Origin: Burkholderia sp. WAC0059
GTDB taxonomy: Bacteria > Pseudomonadota > Gammaproteobacteria > Burkholderiales > Burkholderiaceae
Assembly: GCF_002870125.1 (NCBI RefSeq)
Contig: NZ_PNEO01000002.1
Span: 186,001-250,000 of the forward strand
DNA length: 64,000 nt
Direction: 5' to 3'
In this document: piece after piece, positions 16,315 through 24,670 of the stretch
Layout: each line of letters begins with the position of its first letter
How positions within the stretch are numbered: the first letter of the stretch is position 1
Translations under genes and position numbers: made by a program
The notes under the pieces: model-generated
Databases searched by the model: none
The model's input: only the letters and a program-made list of their open reading frames with translations
Told to the model about the DNA's origin: nothing

Positions 16315-17544
16315 ATGACCGCCCGCGCCGACGAAACTGCTTCCTCCCGTTCCTCCTCGCCCTATTGGCGGCGCAACCTCGCCGTCTGCGTGCTCGGCTC
16401 GTTCTCGACGCTCGTGGCCATGACGCTGATGCTGCCGTTCCTGCCGCTCTACGTGCAGGAGCTCGGCGTGCGGGGGCATGCCGCCATCGTCCAGTGGTCG
16501 GGTGTCGCCTACAGCGCGACGTTCTTCACGGCGGCGCTCGTGGCGCCGCTCTGGGGACGGCTCGGCGACCGCTACGGCCGCAAGCCGATGCTCGTGCGCG
16601 CAAGCTTCGGCATGGCCGTCACGATGTCGCTGATCGGCATGTCGCACACCATCTGGCAGCTCGTCGGCCTGCGTCTGCTCGCGGGGCTCGCGGGCGGCTA
16701 TTCGTCGGGCTCGACCATCCTCGTCGCCACGCAGACGCCGCGCGAGCGCTCGGCCTGGGCGCTCGGCGTGCTGTCTTCGGGCATCATGGCCGGCAATCTG
16801 ATCGGCCCGCTGCTCGGCGGCGCGCTGCCGCCGCTCATCGGCATTCGCGGCACGTTCTGGCTGGCCGGCGCCGCGATCTTCGTCGCGTTTCTCGCCACCT
16901 GCCTGTGCGTCCGGGAGGCGCCCCGGCCGGCCAAAGCGGCGCCCGCGGCGCAGTCCGGCCGCTGGTCGTCGATTCCCGACAAGGGGCCGATTATCGCGAT
17001 GCTCGCCACCGGCATGCTGCTGATGCTCGCCAACATGTCGATCGAGCCGATCATCACGGTCTACGTGTCGACGCTCGTCCGCGGGACGAACCAGGTGACC
17101 GTCGTGGCCGGGTTCGTCATGTCGGCGGCGGCGCTCGGCAGCATCGTGTCGGCGTCGAGAATCGGCCGGCTGGCCGACCGCACGGGGCACGCGCGCGTCA
17201 TCGTCGCCTGTCTGCTGGTCTCGGCGCTGCTGCTGATTCCGCAGGCGTTCGTGACGGCCGGCTGGCAACTGGTCGCGCTGCGGTTTCTGATGGGCCTCGC
17301 GCTCGGCGGCCTGTTGCCCTGCATTGCGACGGTGATCCGCCACAACGTGCCCGATCACGTTGCCGGCACCGTGCTCGGCTACTCGGTATCGTCGCAGTTC
17401 GCGGGGCAGGTGCTCGGACCGCTGATCGGCGGGTTCGTCGGCGGCCATCTGGGCATGCGCGCGGTGTTTCTCGGCACGAGCCTGCTGATGCTGGCCGGTG
17501 CGGTGCTTGCGTGGCGCACGGTCGGCGCGCGCCGGCACGGCTGA
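16315..17544 (+). CDS. MFS multidrug efflux protein, MdtG-like
   Basis: A 409-residue transporter with 12 hydrophobic helices. The N-terminal half closely follows E. coli MdtG as remembered: MLPFLPLYVQELGVRGHAA, then SATFFTAALVAPLWGRLGDR with motif A (GRLGDRYGRKPM), ATQTPRERSAWALGVLSSG and GPLLGGALPPLIGIRGTFW. MdtG exports fosfomycin and deoxycholate by proton antiport; the substrate here is inferred from family only. I start at ATG 16315; a TTG two codons earlier is also in frame. Confidence 0.9.
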   Translation: MTARADETASSRSSSPYWRRNLAVCVLGSFSTLVAMTLMLPFLPLYVQELGVRGHAAIVQWSGVAYSATFFTAALVAPLWGRLGDRYGRKPMLVRASFGMAVTMSLIGMSHTIWQLVGLRLLAGLAGGYSSGSTILVATQTPRERSAWALGVLSSGIMAGNLIGPLLGGALPPLIGIRGTFWLAGAAIFVAFLATCLCVREAPRPAKAAPAAQSGRWSSIPDKGPIIAMLATGMLLMLANMSIEPIITVYVSTLVRGTNQVTVVAGFVMSAAALGSIVSASRIGRLADRTGHARVIVACLLVSALLLIPQAFVTAGWQLVALRFLMGLALGGLLPCIATVIRHNVPDHVAGTVLGYSVSSQFAGQVLGPLIGGFVGGHLGMRAVFLGTSLLMLAGAVLAWRTVGARRHG

Positions 17545-17656
17545 GCGGGCGAACTGACGGGCGAACGACGGGCGATCCGTCGTCGTGCTCCACCCAGGCA
17601 AGCCGGGCGTGTTCGCCGGGTACGGCCCGAATCTCATGGGCGAGGAGGCATTCCTG

Positions 17657-18475
17657 ATGAATCGAGCTGCTCCCGCATTCGCGGTCTTCGTCGTTCTTTC
17701 AGCCGCTGCGCACGCGGCAACCCAGGACGATCCGCTCGCGTCCGCAAACAACGACTTTTCCTACGGGCTGGGTTTCGGCACGCTGTCCTATTCGGAGTTC
17801 TCTCCGGGAGGCGGCCGGCTCGATTCGGAATCCGCCGTGATGCCGGCCATGCAGTTGGGTGCCACGCGCCAGGGGCCGGTGTTCGGTCTGCCGTCGATCT
17901 ACACGTCCGTCGGGCTGACCTTCACCGGCGGGCGCGAAAGCTATACGGGCTCGAATCTGGCGACGGGCGAGCCGCTCCGGCAATCGGAGGGCACGGCGGA
18001 AATCGACGGGCAAATCAGGGTGGGCCGCGCGTTCCGGCCGGCCGCGCGCTGGCAGCTCGTGCCGTACCTGACCTACGGCGTGCATTCGTGGCTGCGCGGC
18101 GGATACGAGACGTACCTGAACCAGTACGCCGGCCTCGGTCTGCTTACGCAGTACGAAATCACGCCGAAACTTGTCGGCGGCATCGACGCGATGCTCGGCC
18201 ATACCTTCGATCCGCAGGTGATGACGCGCGGCGACAGCAGCATCGGCACCGAGTACCTCGGCTCGAACTGGACGCGCAGCGTCGGCGCGACGCTCGACTA
18301 CGCGTACGACCGGCGCCTGCATTTCACGGCTTCGTACCGGTTCACGAGCTTCAGCTACGGCATGTCGGCGCCGAAATCCGGCACGTACGAGGGCATCTAC
18401 AGCGCCGGTTGGTACGAGCCGTCTTCGCATACGCATGAGAATCTGGTGATCCTCGGCGCCACCTATAGCTTCTAG
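17657..18475 (+). CDS. MipA/OmpV-like or related outer-membrane beta-barrel protein
   Basis: A 272-residue exported protein. The signal peptide is MNRAAPAFAVFVVLSAAAHA, cleaved before ATQDDP. The mature part is a series of alternating strands rich in Gly, Tyr and Ser, ending in Phe (LVILGATYSF), the typical last strand of an outer-membrane barrel recognised by the BAM machinery. I start at ATG 17657 because GAGGAGG lies about 10 nt upstream; the frame is open from 17585. Its exact family is uncertain: MipA/OmpV-like scaffolding protein and a generic porin-like barrel both fit. Confidence 0.75.
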   Translation: MNRAAPAFAVFVVLSAAAHAATQDDPLASANNDFSYGLGFGTLSYSEFSPGGGRLDSESAVMPAMQLGATRQGPVFGLPSIYTSVGLTFTGGRESYTGSNLATGEPLRQSEGTAEIDGQIRVGRAFRPAARWQLVPYLTYGVHSWLRGGYETYLNQYAGLGLLTQYEITPKLVGGIDAMLGHTFDPQVMTRGDSSIGTEYLGSNWTRSVGATLDYAYDRRLHFTASYRFTSFSYGMSAPKSGTYEGIYSAGWYEPSSHTHENLVILGATYSF

Positions 18476-18993
18476 CCGCGCCCGAGGCCCGGGCCTCCCC
18501 GGGGCGATGGGAATCGCGCACGGACTCGGAGAATACGTCTGGCAATTAATCAGGATATCGACTTGATAGAGATAAGTGGAATATTTATCTCTTCTTTAAT
18601 GCCCCGGACGATTATTTTTCGAAAATCCGTTAATAGGCCTAAATGTCATTCGCCGCAATGACTTGCCGCTTGATTTTGCTGCGTTGCGACAAACAACCGC
18701 ATTCTTCTTTCATTTAAATTTCTTTAACATTACGACAATGAAAGAATTGGTGAAGAAAAACGGCTGTTTCAAGCCCCGCTAACGGGCTTTCAGCATCGCC
18801 ACACAGGCGGCACGCGACGCCCGTCGATGCGGGAGAAGTCCGGGCACGGCCCGTTCCCGATCGTTTTCCTGCCAGCGGGCACTCGCCCGACATGCAGCCT
18901 CGCTCTCCACTAATTGAAAAGTATTCCAAATCAATTTATCCGGTCATCGAATGACGCCGGCCAGGTCGTCGTCCGACCGCGAAGAGGTCTGCC
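18476..18993. other. AT-rich 518-bp leader of the autotransporter gene
   Basis: No gene is supported. GC content falls sharply between about 18530 and 18770 compared with both flanks. It contains an inverted repeat (18568-18592) and a small hairpin AAGCCC-7 nt-GGGCTT at 18772-18791. Low GC, length and position ahead of a surface adhesin suggest a silenced or horizontally acquired promoter region (H-NS-type silencing is plausible but unproven). Confidence 0.55.
18568..18592. promoter_or_regulatory. Inverted repeat AGAGATAA-9-TTATCTCT, candidate regulator site
   Basis: Perfect 8-bp arms separated by 9 nt within the AT-rich leader, about 400 nt before the adhesin start. The geometry fits a dimeric helix-turn-helix regulator. 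No known operator is recognised. Confidence 0.4.
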
Positions 18994-21900
18994 ATGAACA
19001 AATCCTACCGATGTATCTGGAACGAGGCCCGCGGCACATGGGTCGCCGTTTCCGAAATAGAGTCCGCGCGCGGCAAGGCCAGCCGCTCGACGCGCGTTTC
19101 GACGGCGCGTCTGCGCCGGGTCGTCGCCTCGCTCGCGCTTTCCGCGCTGCTGGGCCTCGCGGGCCCGTTGCCGGCGCTCGCCGCGCACGTCGTCGCGAAC
19201 GGCCACAACCAGGCGTCCGACGGGTCGGCCAGCTACACCTACAACAACACGATCTCCGCCTCCTTCAACGGCGTGGCGCTGGCGGGCGCGATCGACTGCG
19301 GAATGCTGAGTCCGACCGATTCGACCAGCGTGACGAGCATGATCTACGGCACCGACGAGAACTACACCGGCGGCCTGTACGGCTTCGGCACGCAGACCTC
19401 CGCGATTTCCTATGGCGTCGCGTCCAATGCCGGCGCCGGGCAAACCGCGGGCATCAACACCTGGACGACCGAGCAGTCGCTCGGCAACGTCGCGGTCACG
19501 TCCGCCAAGTCGGCTACGCCGAACGGACTCGGCAACACGATGGCGACGGGCATGAACTCGCTCGCGACGGGCTGCGGCTCGCAGGCGACCGGTCTCGGCG
19601 CGACGGCCATGGGCTGGGGCTCGGTGGCGTCGGGCACCGGCAGCATCGCCATGGGCATCAACAATAGCGCCACGGGGCAGGGCTCGATGGCGTTCGGCAC
19701 CTATTCGAACGCGTCGGCCACGGACGCCATTGCCATGGGCACCCAGGCCGCGGCGACCGGCACGGCGGCGCTCGCCTTCGGCGCGCAGGCGACGTCGAGC
19801 GGGGACTATGCGGTGGCGCTCGGGCAGGGCGCGAATGCCCAGTACGCCGGCAGCGTGGCCATCGGCTACGGCAGCGCGACGGGCGCCGGCGCGCCGGCCG
19901 GCACCGGCTACCTGACGGGCAGCGCCGCGCCGGCGGGCGAGGTATCGGTCGGCAACGACGCGGATCGGCGGCGCATCACCAACGTCGCCGACGGCGCCGC
20001 GCCGCAGGACGCCGTCACGGTTGCCCAATTGAGCACGAGCAATACCGGCCTTTCGGCGGACGTCGATTCGCTGGCCGCCTCGACCTCGACGGGGCTCGGC
20101 ACGCTTTCGAGCGGAGTCGACGCTCTGTCGGCTTCGACGTCCACGGGGCTGAACGCGCTATCGACCAGCCTGGGCACGACGGACGGCAATCTCGACACGC
20201 TCTCGACGTCCACCTCGGCGGGCCTCGGTTCGCTCTCGACCGGGCTCAGCACGACCAACGGCAATCTCGACGGTCTCGCGGCCTCGACCTCGACGAGTCT
20301 CGACAGCCTCTCGACCTCCACGTCCGCAGGGCTCGGCTCGCTCTCCACGGGGCTGAGTACCACGGACGGCAACCTCGCCGAGTTGTCGACTTCAACCTCG
20401 ACGGGCATGAACTCGCTCTCGACGGGCTTGAGCACGACCAACAGCAATCTGGACAGCCTGGCGGCCTCGACTTCGTCGGGAATCGGCGATCTTTCGACCT
20501 CGACTTCCACGGGCCTGAGTTCGCTTTCGACGAGCGTGGACAGCCTTTCGACCAGTCTGAGCACGACGGGCAGCACCGTGAGTTCGCTGTCCACGGGCCT
20601 CGACAGTCTGTCGACCGCCACGTCCGCCGGACTCGATTCGCTCTCGACGGGCCTGAGCACCACCAACAGCGGCCTGGCCGATCTCTCGACCTCGACTTCC
20701 GCCGGCTTGAGTTCGCTCTCCACCGGTCTGGACACGACGAACGCCAATCTCGCCGATCTGTCGGCGTCGACTTCGACCGGCATGAATGCGCTCTCCACGG
20801 GCTTGAGCACGACGAACAGCAGTCTGGGCGCCTTGTCCGCCTCGACCTCGACGGGCCTGGGCACGCTGTCCACCGGGCTCGACAACTTGTCGAGCTCGAC
20901 CTCGACCAGCCTGAATGCGCTGTCGACTGGGCTGGGCGAGACCGATACCCACCTGGCGAGCCTGTCGACCGCCACGGCGATCAACGTCGATTCGCTGTCG
21001 ACGGGACTGACCGCGACGAACGACAGCCTGGGCAGCCTGTCCAGCACGATGACCGCAGGACTGGATTCGATCTCGACCGGCATGACCGGACTTTCGACCG
21101 GGCTCAGCACGACGAGCAGCAGCCTGAACGGGCTCTCCGCATCGGTTTCGAGCGGCATGGGCACGCTGTCGACGAACGTGAGCAGCCTGTCGACCGGGTT
21201 GAGCACGGCGAGCAGCAGCATCGAGAACCTGGCGGCGTCGACTTCGAGCAGCATCGGCAATCTGTCGGCTTCGACCTCGACGGGCCTCGCCTCGCTGTCC
21301 ACGGACATGACCAGCCTGTCGACCGGATTGAGCACGACGTCGAGCAGCGTGAGCGCGCTGTCGGCCAGCGTGGACACGCTGTCGTCGAACGTGAATTCGC
21401 TTTCGACCTCGGTCGCGCCGATCGTCGGCCTCGTCGGCTCGGCAGCGGCGACGGGCGGGGCCGCCGCCGTCACGCTGATGGGCGGCGCCAATGGCGACGG
21501 CACGCTGCAAACGCGCGGCCGCGTCGGGGACCGTCTGTCGTCCGTCTCGCCCGGCGCGTGCTCGTCGGTTTCGGGCGTCGACGCGAGCGCGACGGGCCTC
21601 TGCGCGCAGGCGACCGGCGAGGGCTCCACTGCCTACGGCTCGAACTCGACCGCGTCGGCCGCCGATACGACGGCCGTCGGCTTCCGCGCCCAGGCCACCT
21701 ACGACGGTTCTGTCGCGATCGGCTACAACGCTCGCGCGGTCGCCGACCCGACCGTCGCGGTCGGTGCCAACGCGGTGGCCTCGGGCAATAACTCGGTCGC
21801 GCTCGGCGCCGGCGCGCAGGCCACGGGCAGCAACGCGGTTGCGCTGGGCGCAAATTCGAGCGCGCCGGACGACAATACCGTCTCGGTCGGTTCGCCCGGA

Positions 21901-22242
21901 AACGAGCGAAAGATAACTAACGTCGCGAACGGCGCGTCGGCTCACGACGCGGTCAACGTCGGCCAGATGAACCAGGCGCTGGGCGGCGTGCAGCACCAGA
22001 TCAACGACGTCGCGAGAGACGCCTACTCCGGCGTCGCCGCCGCCACGGCGCTGACGATGATTCCGGAGGTCGACCCCGGCAAGACGTTGGCGCTCGGCAT
22101 CGGCGCGGGCACCTACCACGGCTATCAGGCGGTGGCGATCGGCGGTTCGGCACACCTCGCGCAGAACATGAAGGTCAAGGCCGGGATCGGCATGAGCGGC
22201 TCGGGCGACACCGTCGGCGTCGGCGCGTCGTACCAGTGGTAA
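18994..22242 (+). CDS. Trimeric autotransporter adhesin (YadA/BpaA class) with Ser/Thr-rich stalk
   Basis: A 1082-residue type Vc secreted adhesin. Residues 1-64 are an extended signal peptide (MNKSYRCIWNEARGTWVAVS, hydrophobic core, cleavage near ALAA). YadA-like head repeats (SxAMGxxxxATGxxSxAxG) occupy roughly 160-315; a neck (VSVGNDADRRRITNVADGA) follows at about 316-340. A stalk of about 455 residues, 350-805, is made of near-repeats of about 25 residues with very high Ser/Thr content. A second head, about 855-960, and second neck (VSVGSPGNERKITNVANGA) lead to the membrane anchor in the last 85-90 residues ending GVGASYQW. It should trimerise, form a 12-strand outer-membrane pore and display the stalk and heads for attachment. 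Three DUF2827 genes follow directly. Confidence 0.96.
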   Translation: MNKSYRCIWNEARGTWVAVSEIESARGKASRSTRVSTARLRRVVASLALSALLGLAGPLPALAAHVVANGHNQASDGSASYTYNNTISASFNGVALAGAIDCGMLSPTDSTSVTSMIYGTDENYTGGLYGFGTQTSAISYGVASNAGAGQTAGINTWTTEQSLGNVAVTSAKSATPNGLGNTMATGMNSLATGCGSQATGLGATAMGWGSVASGTGSIAMGINNSATGQGSMAFGTYSNASATDAIAMGTQAAATGTAALAFGAQATSSGDYAVALGQGANAQYAGSVAIGYGSATGAGAPAGTGYLTGSAAPAGEVSVGNDADRRRITNVADGAAPQDAVTVAQLSTSNTGLSADVDSLAASTSTGLGTLSSGVDALSASTSTGLNALSTSLGTTDGNLDTLSTSTSAGLGSLSTGLSTTNGNLDGLAASTSTSLDSLSTSTSAGLGSLSTGLSTTDGNLAELSTSTSTGMNSLSTGLSTTNSNLDSLAASTSSGIGDLSTSTSTGLSSLSTSVDSLSTSLSTTGSTVSSLSTGLDSLSTATSAGLDSLSTGLSTTNSGLADLSTSTSAGLSSLSTGLDTTNANLADLSASTSTGMNALSTGLSTTNSSLGALSASTSTGLGTLSTGLDNLSSSTSTSLNALSTGLGETDTHLASLSTATAINVDSLSTGLTATNDSLGSLSSTMTAGLDSISTGMTGLSTGLSTTSSSLNGLSASVSSGMGTLSTNVSSLSTGLSTASSSIENLAASTSSSIGNLSASTSTGLASLSTDMTSLSTGLSTTSSSVSALSASVDTLSSNVNSLSTSVAPIVGLVGSAAATGGAAAVTLMGGANGDGTLQTRGRVGDRLSSVSPGACSSVSGVDASATGLCAQATGEGSTAYGSNSTASAADTTAVGFRAQATYDGSVAIGYNARAVADPTVAVGANAVASGNNSVALGAGAQATGSNAVALGANSSAPDDNTVSVGSPGNERKITNVANGASAHDAVNVGQMNQALGGVQHQINDVARDAYSGVAAATALTMIPEVDPGKTLALGIGAGTYHGYQAVAIGGSAHLAQNMKVKAGIGMSGSGDTVGVGASYQW
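20040..21400 (+). repeat. Degenerate tandem repeats encoding the adhesin stalk
   Basis: The coding sequence repeats a unit of about 75 bp, encoding a G[LM]xxLSTGLSTTNxxLxxL pattern followed by a [SA]xSTS linker (about 25 residues), interspersed with shorter 11-residue variants (GLxxLSTSTST). The length can be read as one hendecad plus two heptads, compatible with a trimeric coiled coil. Copies differ at many third positions, so the array is old or has been shuffled, but it remains a likely site of copy-number change. Confidence 0.8.
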
Positions 22243-22247
22243 GCGGC

Positions 22248-22265
22248 CCCGGCCCCGGGGCCGGG
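22248..22265. repeat. 18-bp perfect palindrome between adhesin and DUF2827 genes
   Basis: CCCGGCCCCGGGGCCGGG is its own complement and begins 6 nt after the adhesin stop. As RNA it would form a very stable hairpin without a T-run, which could protect the upstream message end or damp expression of the downstream genes. Confidence 0.6.
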
Positions 22266-22328
22266 ATACGGACGGCACGGCCGGCGCGCGTCCTGCGGCG
22301 CGGGCCGGCATTCAAGGAAACAGGATCC

Positions 22329-23477
22329 ATGCGTATCGGAATCTCCGTTCTCAGCCATGCCGGCCAGAGCATCTGGCAAAACGGCCTCGGCCAGAACGTC
22401 GTCTTTCTCGCGCTGGCGTTCGCGCGCCTGCCGTTCGTGCGGCAGGTCGTGCTCATCGACGTCGGCAGCGAACGTCATCTGCCGCGCGAAGCGGAGGCCC
22501 TGGCGCCGGGGCTGCGTGTCCTCACGCAGCAGGAAGCCACCGACGAAGTCGACGTGATCGTCGAAATGGCCGGCGCGCTCGACGTGCGCTGGCTCGACCT
22601 CATGCGCGCGCGCGGCCGCAAGGTCGTCTATCACTGCTGCGGGCAGCCGTACGTGGGGCTCGTCGAGCCGGCCGTGTTCGAGCGGCCGGCTCACGCGGCG
22701 CGTCCCGGGCGCTACGACGAAATCTGGCTGCTGCCCAAGGACCGGCTGCTCGCGCCGCTCATGCGCACGCTGCACCGGTGTCCCGTGCACGTCGTGCCGT
22801 TCGTCTGGCACCCGATGTTTCTCGAGGCCCGTATCGCCGAAGTGGCCTCGCACGGCGTGCGCTACGGCTACGAAGCGAATCGCGCGGCCGGCGGCGCGCA
22901 GGCGGGACAGGGGCTGCGCGTGGCGATCTTCGAGCCGAACATCTCGGTCGTGAAGACCTCGAGCATTCCGATGCTCGTCTGCGACGAGGCCTGGCGCGCC
23001 GCGCCCGGCAGCGTGGCCGCGATGCACGTGCTCAACACGCTGCACATGAAGGATCACCCGGGCATGCTGCATCTCGCCAACTCGCTCGATCTCGTGCGCG
23101 AGCATCGCGCGACCTTTCACGGGCGGCACGACGTCGTGGGCTTCATGGGGCAGCACGCCGACGCGGTCGTCTCGCATCAGTGGGGCAACGACCAGAACTA
23201 CGCCTACCTCGACGCGCTCTACGGCGACTATCCGCTGATCCACAATTCGCCGTGGCTCGCCGGCGCCGGTTACTACTACCCGGGATTCGACGCGGCGGCG
23301 GGCGCCGCGCGGCTGCTGGATGCCTGGCGCGGCCACGACGCGCGGCTCGACGATTACCGGGCCCGCTCGCGCGTCGTGTTCGACGCGGTGAATCCGTTCG
23401 ACGACGCGAATCTGCGAGCCTATGCCGGGCGCCTGAACGCGCTTGCGCGGCACGCCGGCCATTCCGGGGTGGAGTAA
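22329..23477 (+). CDS. DUF2827 family protein, putative glycosyltransferase-like (paralogue 1)
   Basis: A 382-residue soluble protein of the DUF2827 family as I remember it, found mainly in Burkholderiaceae. It opens with RIGISVLSHAGQSIWQNGLG and a hydrophobic FLALAFARLPFVRQVVLID strand, as in an N-terminal Rossmann domain. Conserved with its two neighbours are YDEIWLLPK, FVWHPMF, FEPNISVVKTSSIPML near residue 200, VVSHQWGNDQNYAYLDAL near 282 and YPLIHNS. The two-domain pattern with a Glu-rich loop in the second half recalls GT-B glycosyltransferases, but no function is established. It starts 86 nt after the adhesin, with AAGGAAAC upstream. No signal peptide: cytoplasmic. Confidence 0.8.
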   Translation: MRIGISVLSHAGQSIWQNGLGQNVVFLALAFARLPFVRQVVLIDVGSERHLPREAEALAPGLRVLTQQEATDEVDVIVEMAGALDVRWLDLMRARGRKVVYHCCGQPYVGLVEPAVFERPAHAARPGRYDEIWLLPKDRLLAPLMRTLHRCPVHVVPFVWHPMFLEARIAEVASHGVRYGYEANRAAGGAQAGQGLRVAIFEPNISVVKTSSIPMLVCDEAWRAAPGSVAAMHVLNTLHMKDHPGMLHLANSLDLVREHRATFHGRHDVVGFMGQHADAVVSHQWGNDQNYAYLDALYGDYPLIHNSPWLAGAGYYYPGFDAAAGAARLLDAWRGHDARLDDYRARSRVVFDAVNPFDDANLRAYAGRLNALARHAGHSGVE

Positions 23478-23480
23478 GAC

Positions 23481-24647
23481 ATGACCCGTGAACCGCTGGA
23501 AATCATCTCGCCCCGCTCGCTGAAAGTCGGCGTCTCGCTGTTCGTGCGCAAGGGCGAACAATCGCTCTGGGAGAACGGCATCTTCCAGAACTGCCTGTTT
23601 CTCGTCATGCTGCTGCGGCGCGTGCCGTCGGTCGGCGAAGTTCATCTCGTGATCGGCGGCGGCGACGGCGGCATCGAGGACGCCCGCCGCTTTCTCGGCG
23701 ACGATGCGCCCGCGCCGCTCATCGACATGAACGAGGCCGCCTCGCGGCTCGACCTCATGATCGAGATGAGCGCCCAGCTCGATCGCGAATGGATGGTCCG
23801 TTTCCGCCAGCGCGGCGGACGGGTCGTCTCCATGCGCGTGGGCAACGACTACGTCATCGACATCGAGCGCATGATCTTCGACCGGCCGCCCGCGCTGCTC
23901 GTCACGGGCGCGCCCTACGACGAAATCTGGACGCTGCCGCAGTACGAGAACACCGGCGTGCCGTATTACCGCAGCGCCCTGCGGGCGCCGGTGCGCGTGC
24001 TGCCCCATCTCTGGAGCCCGCTCGTGCTCGAGCGCGCCGCGGCGCAACTGCCTGCGGAGGCGTCGTTCGGTTATCGGCCGGGACGCCGCCGCTGGCGCGC
24101 GGGCATCTTCGAGCCCAATCTCTGCATGGTCAAGACGAGCCCGCTGCCAATGCTCTGCTGCGAAGCCGCGCATCGGGAGAACCCCGACCTGCTCGAACAC
24201 GTCTGGGTCTACAACGCGCTCGCGCTCAAGGAGCACGGCGGCTTCCAGAGCTTCGCGACGAGCCTCGACATCGTGCGCCACGGGCTCGCCACCTTCGAGG
24301 GGCGGTTCCCGTTCTATCAGGTGATGGCCCGGCACGTCGACGTGGTGGTCGCCCATCAATGGGAAAACGCGCAGAACTACCTCTACTACGAGGCGCTGCA
24401 CGGCGGTTATCCGCTCGTGCACAACTCGGATCGGATCGGCGGTTGCGGCTACCGTTATCGCGACTTCGACTGCGAGGAGGGCGGCGGCATGCTGCTGCAC
24501 GCCTACGCCCAGCACGACTTCAATCTCGATGCCTACCGGCGCGATGCCCGCGCGTTCCTGGAAACGCTGCACCCGGAGCATGCGCCCAACGTCGAGGCGT
24601 ACGGCGAGGCCATCGGGGCCCTGTTCAGCCGGGCCGTCGCGGCATGA
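23481..24647 (+). CDS. DUF2827 family protein (paralogue 2)
   Basis: A 388-residue paralogue of the preceding gene, starting only 3 nt after its stop, so the two are almost certainly co-translated. Shared blocks: LKVGVSLFVRKGEQSLWENG at the start, YDEIWTLPQYENTG, LPHLWSPLVLER, FEPNLCMVKTSPLPMLCCEA, VAHQWENAQNYLYYEALHGG and YPLVHNS. The paralogues are clearly homologous but diverged enough that distinct specificities are likely. It has no signal peptide or membrane segment. Family name is from memory; biochemical role is inferred only from neighbourhood and fold resemblance. Confidence 0.8.
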   Translation: MTREPLEIISPRSLKVGVSLFVRKGEQSLWENGIFQNCLFLVMLLRRVPSVGEVHLVIGGGDGGIEDARRFLGDDAPAPLIDMNEAASRLDLMIEMSAQLDREWMVRFRQRGGRVVSMRVGNDYVIDIERMIFDRPPALLVTGAPYDEIWTLPQYENTGVPYYRSALRAPVRVLPHLWSPLVLERAAAQLPAEASFGYRPGRRRWRAGIFEPNLCMVKTSPLPMLCCEAAHRENPDLLEHVWVYNALALKEHGGFQSFATSLDIVRHGLATFEGRFPFYQVMARHVDVVVAHQWENAQNYLYYEALHGGYPLVHNSDRIGGCGYRYRDFDCEEGGGMLLHAYAQHDFNLDAYRRDARAFLETLHPEHAPNVEAYGEAIGALFSRAVAA

Positions 24648-24670
24648 GCCGGGGGCCGTAAGGAAACGCA

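Noticed and set aside
20040-21400. Possible CRISPR-like regular repeats
   Set aside because: Repeats are degenerate, contiguous and in frame with the adhesin; there are no unique spacers.
19908-22311. Long antisense frames over the adhesin stalk
   Set aside because: They mirror the repetitive Ser/Thr codons and give meaningless repeats; the sense frame has signal, heads, necks and anchor.
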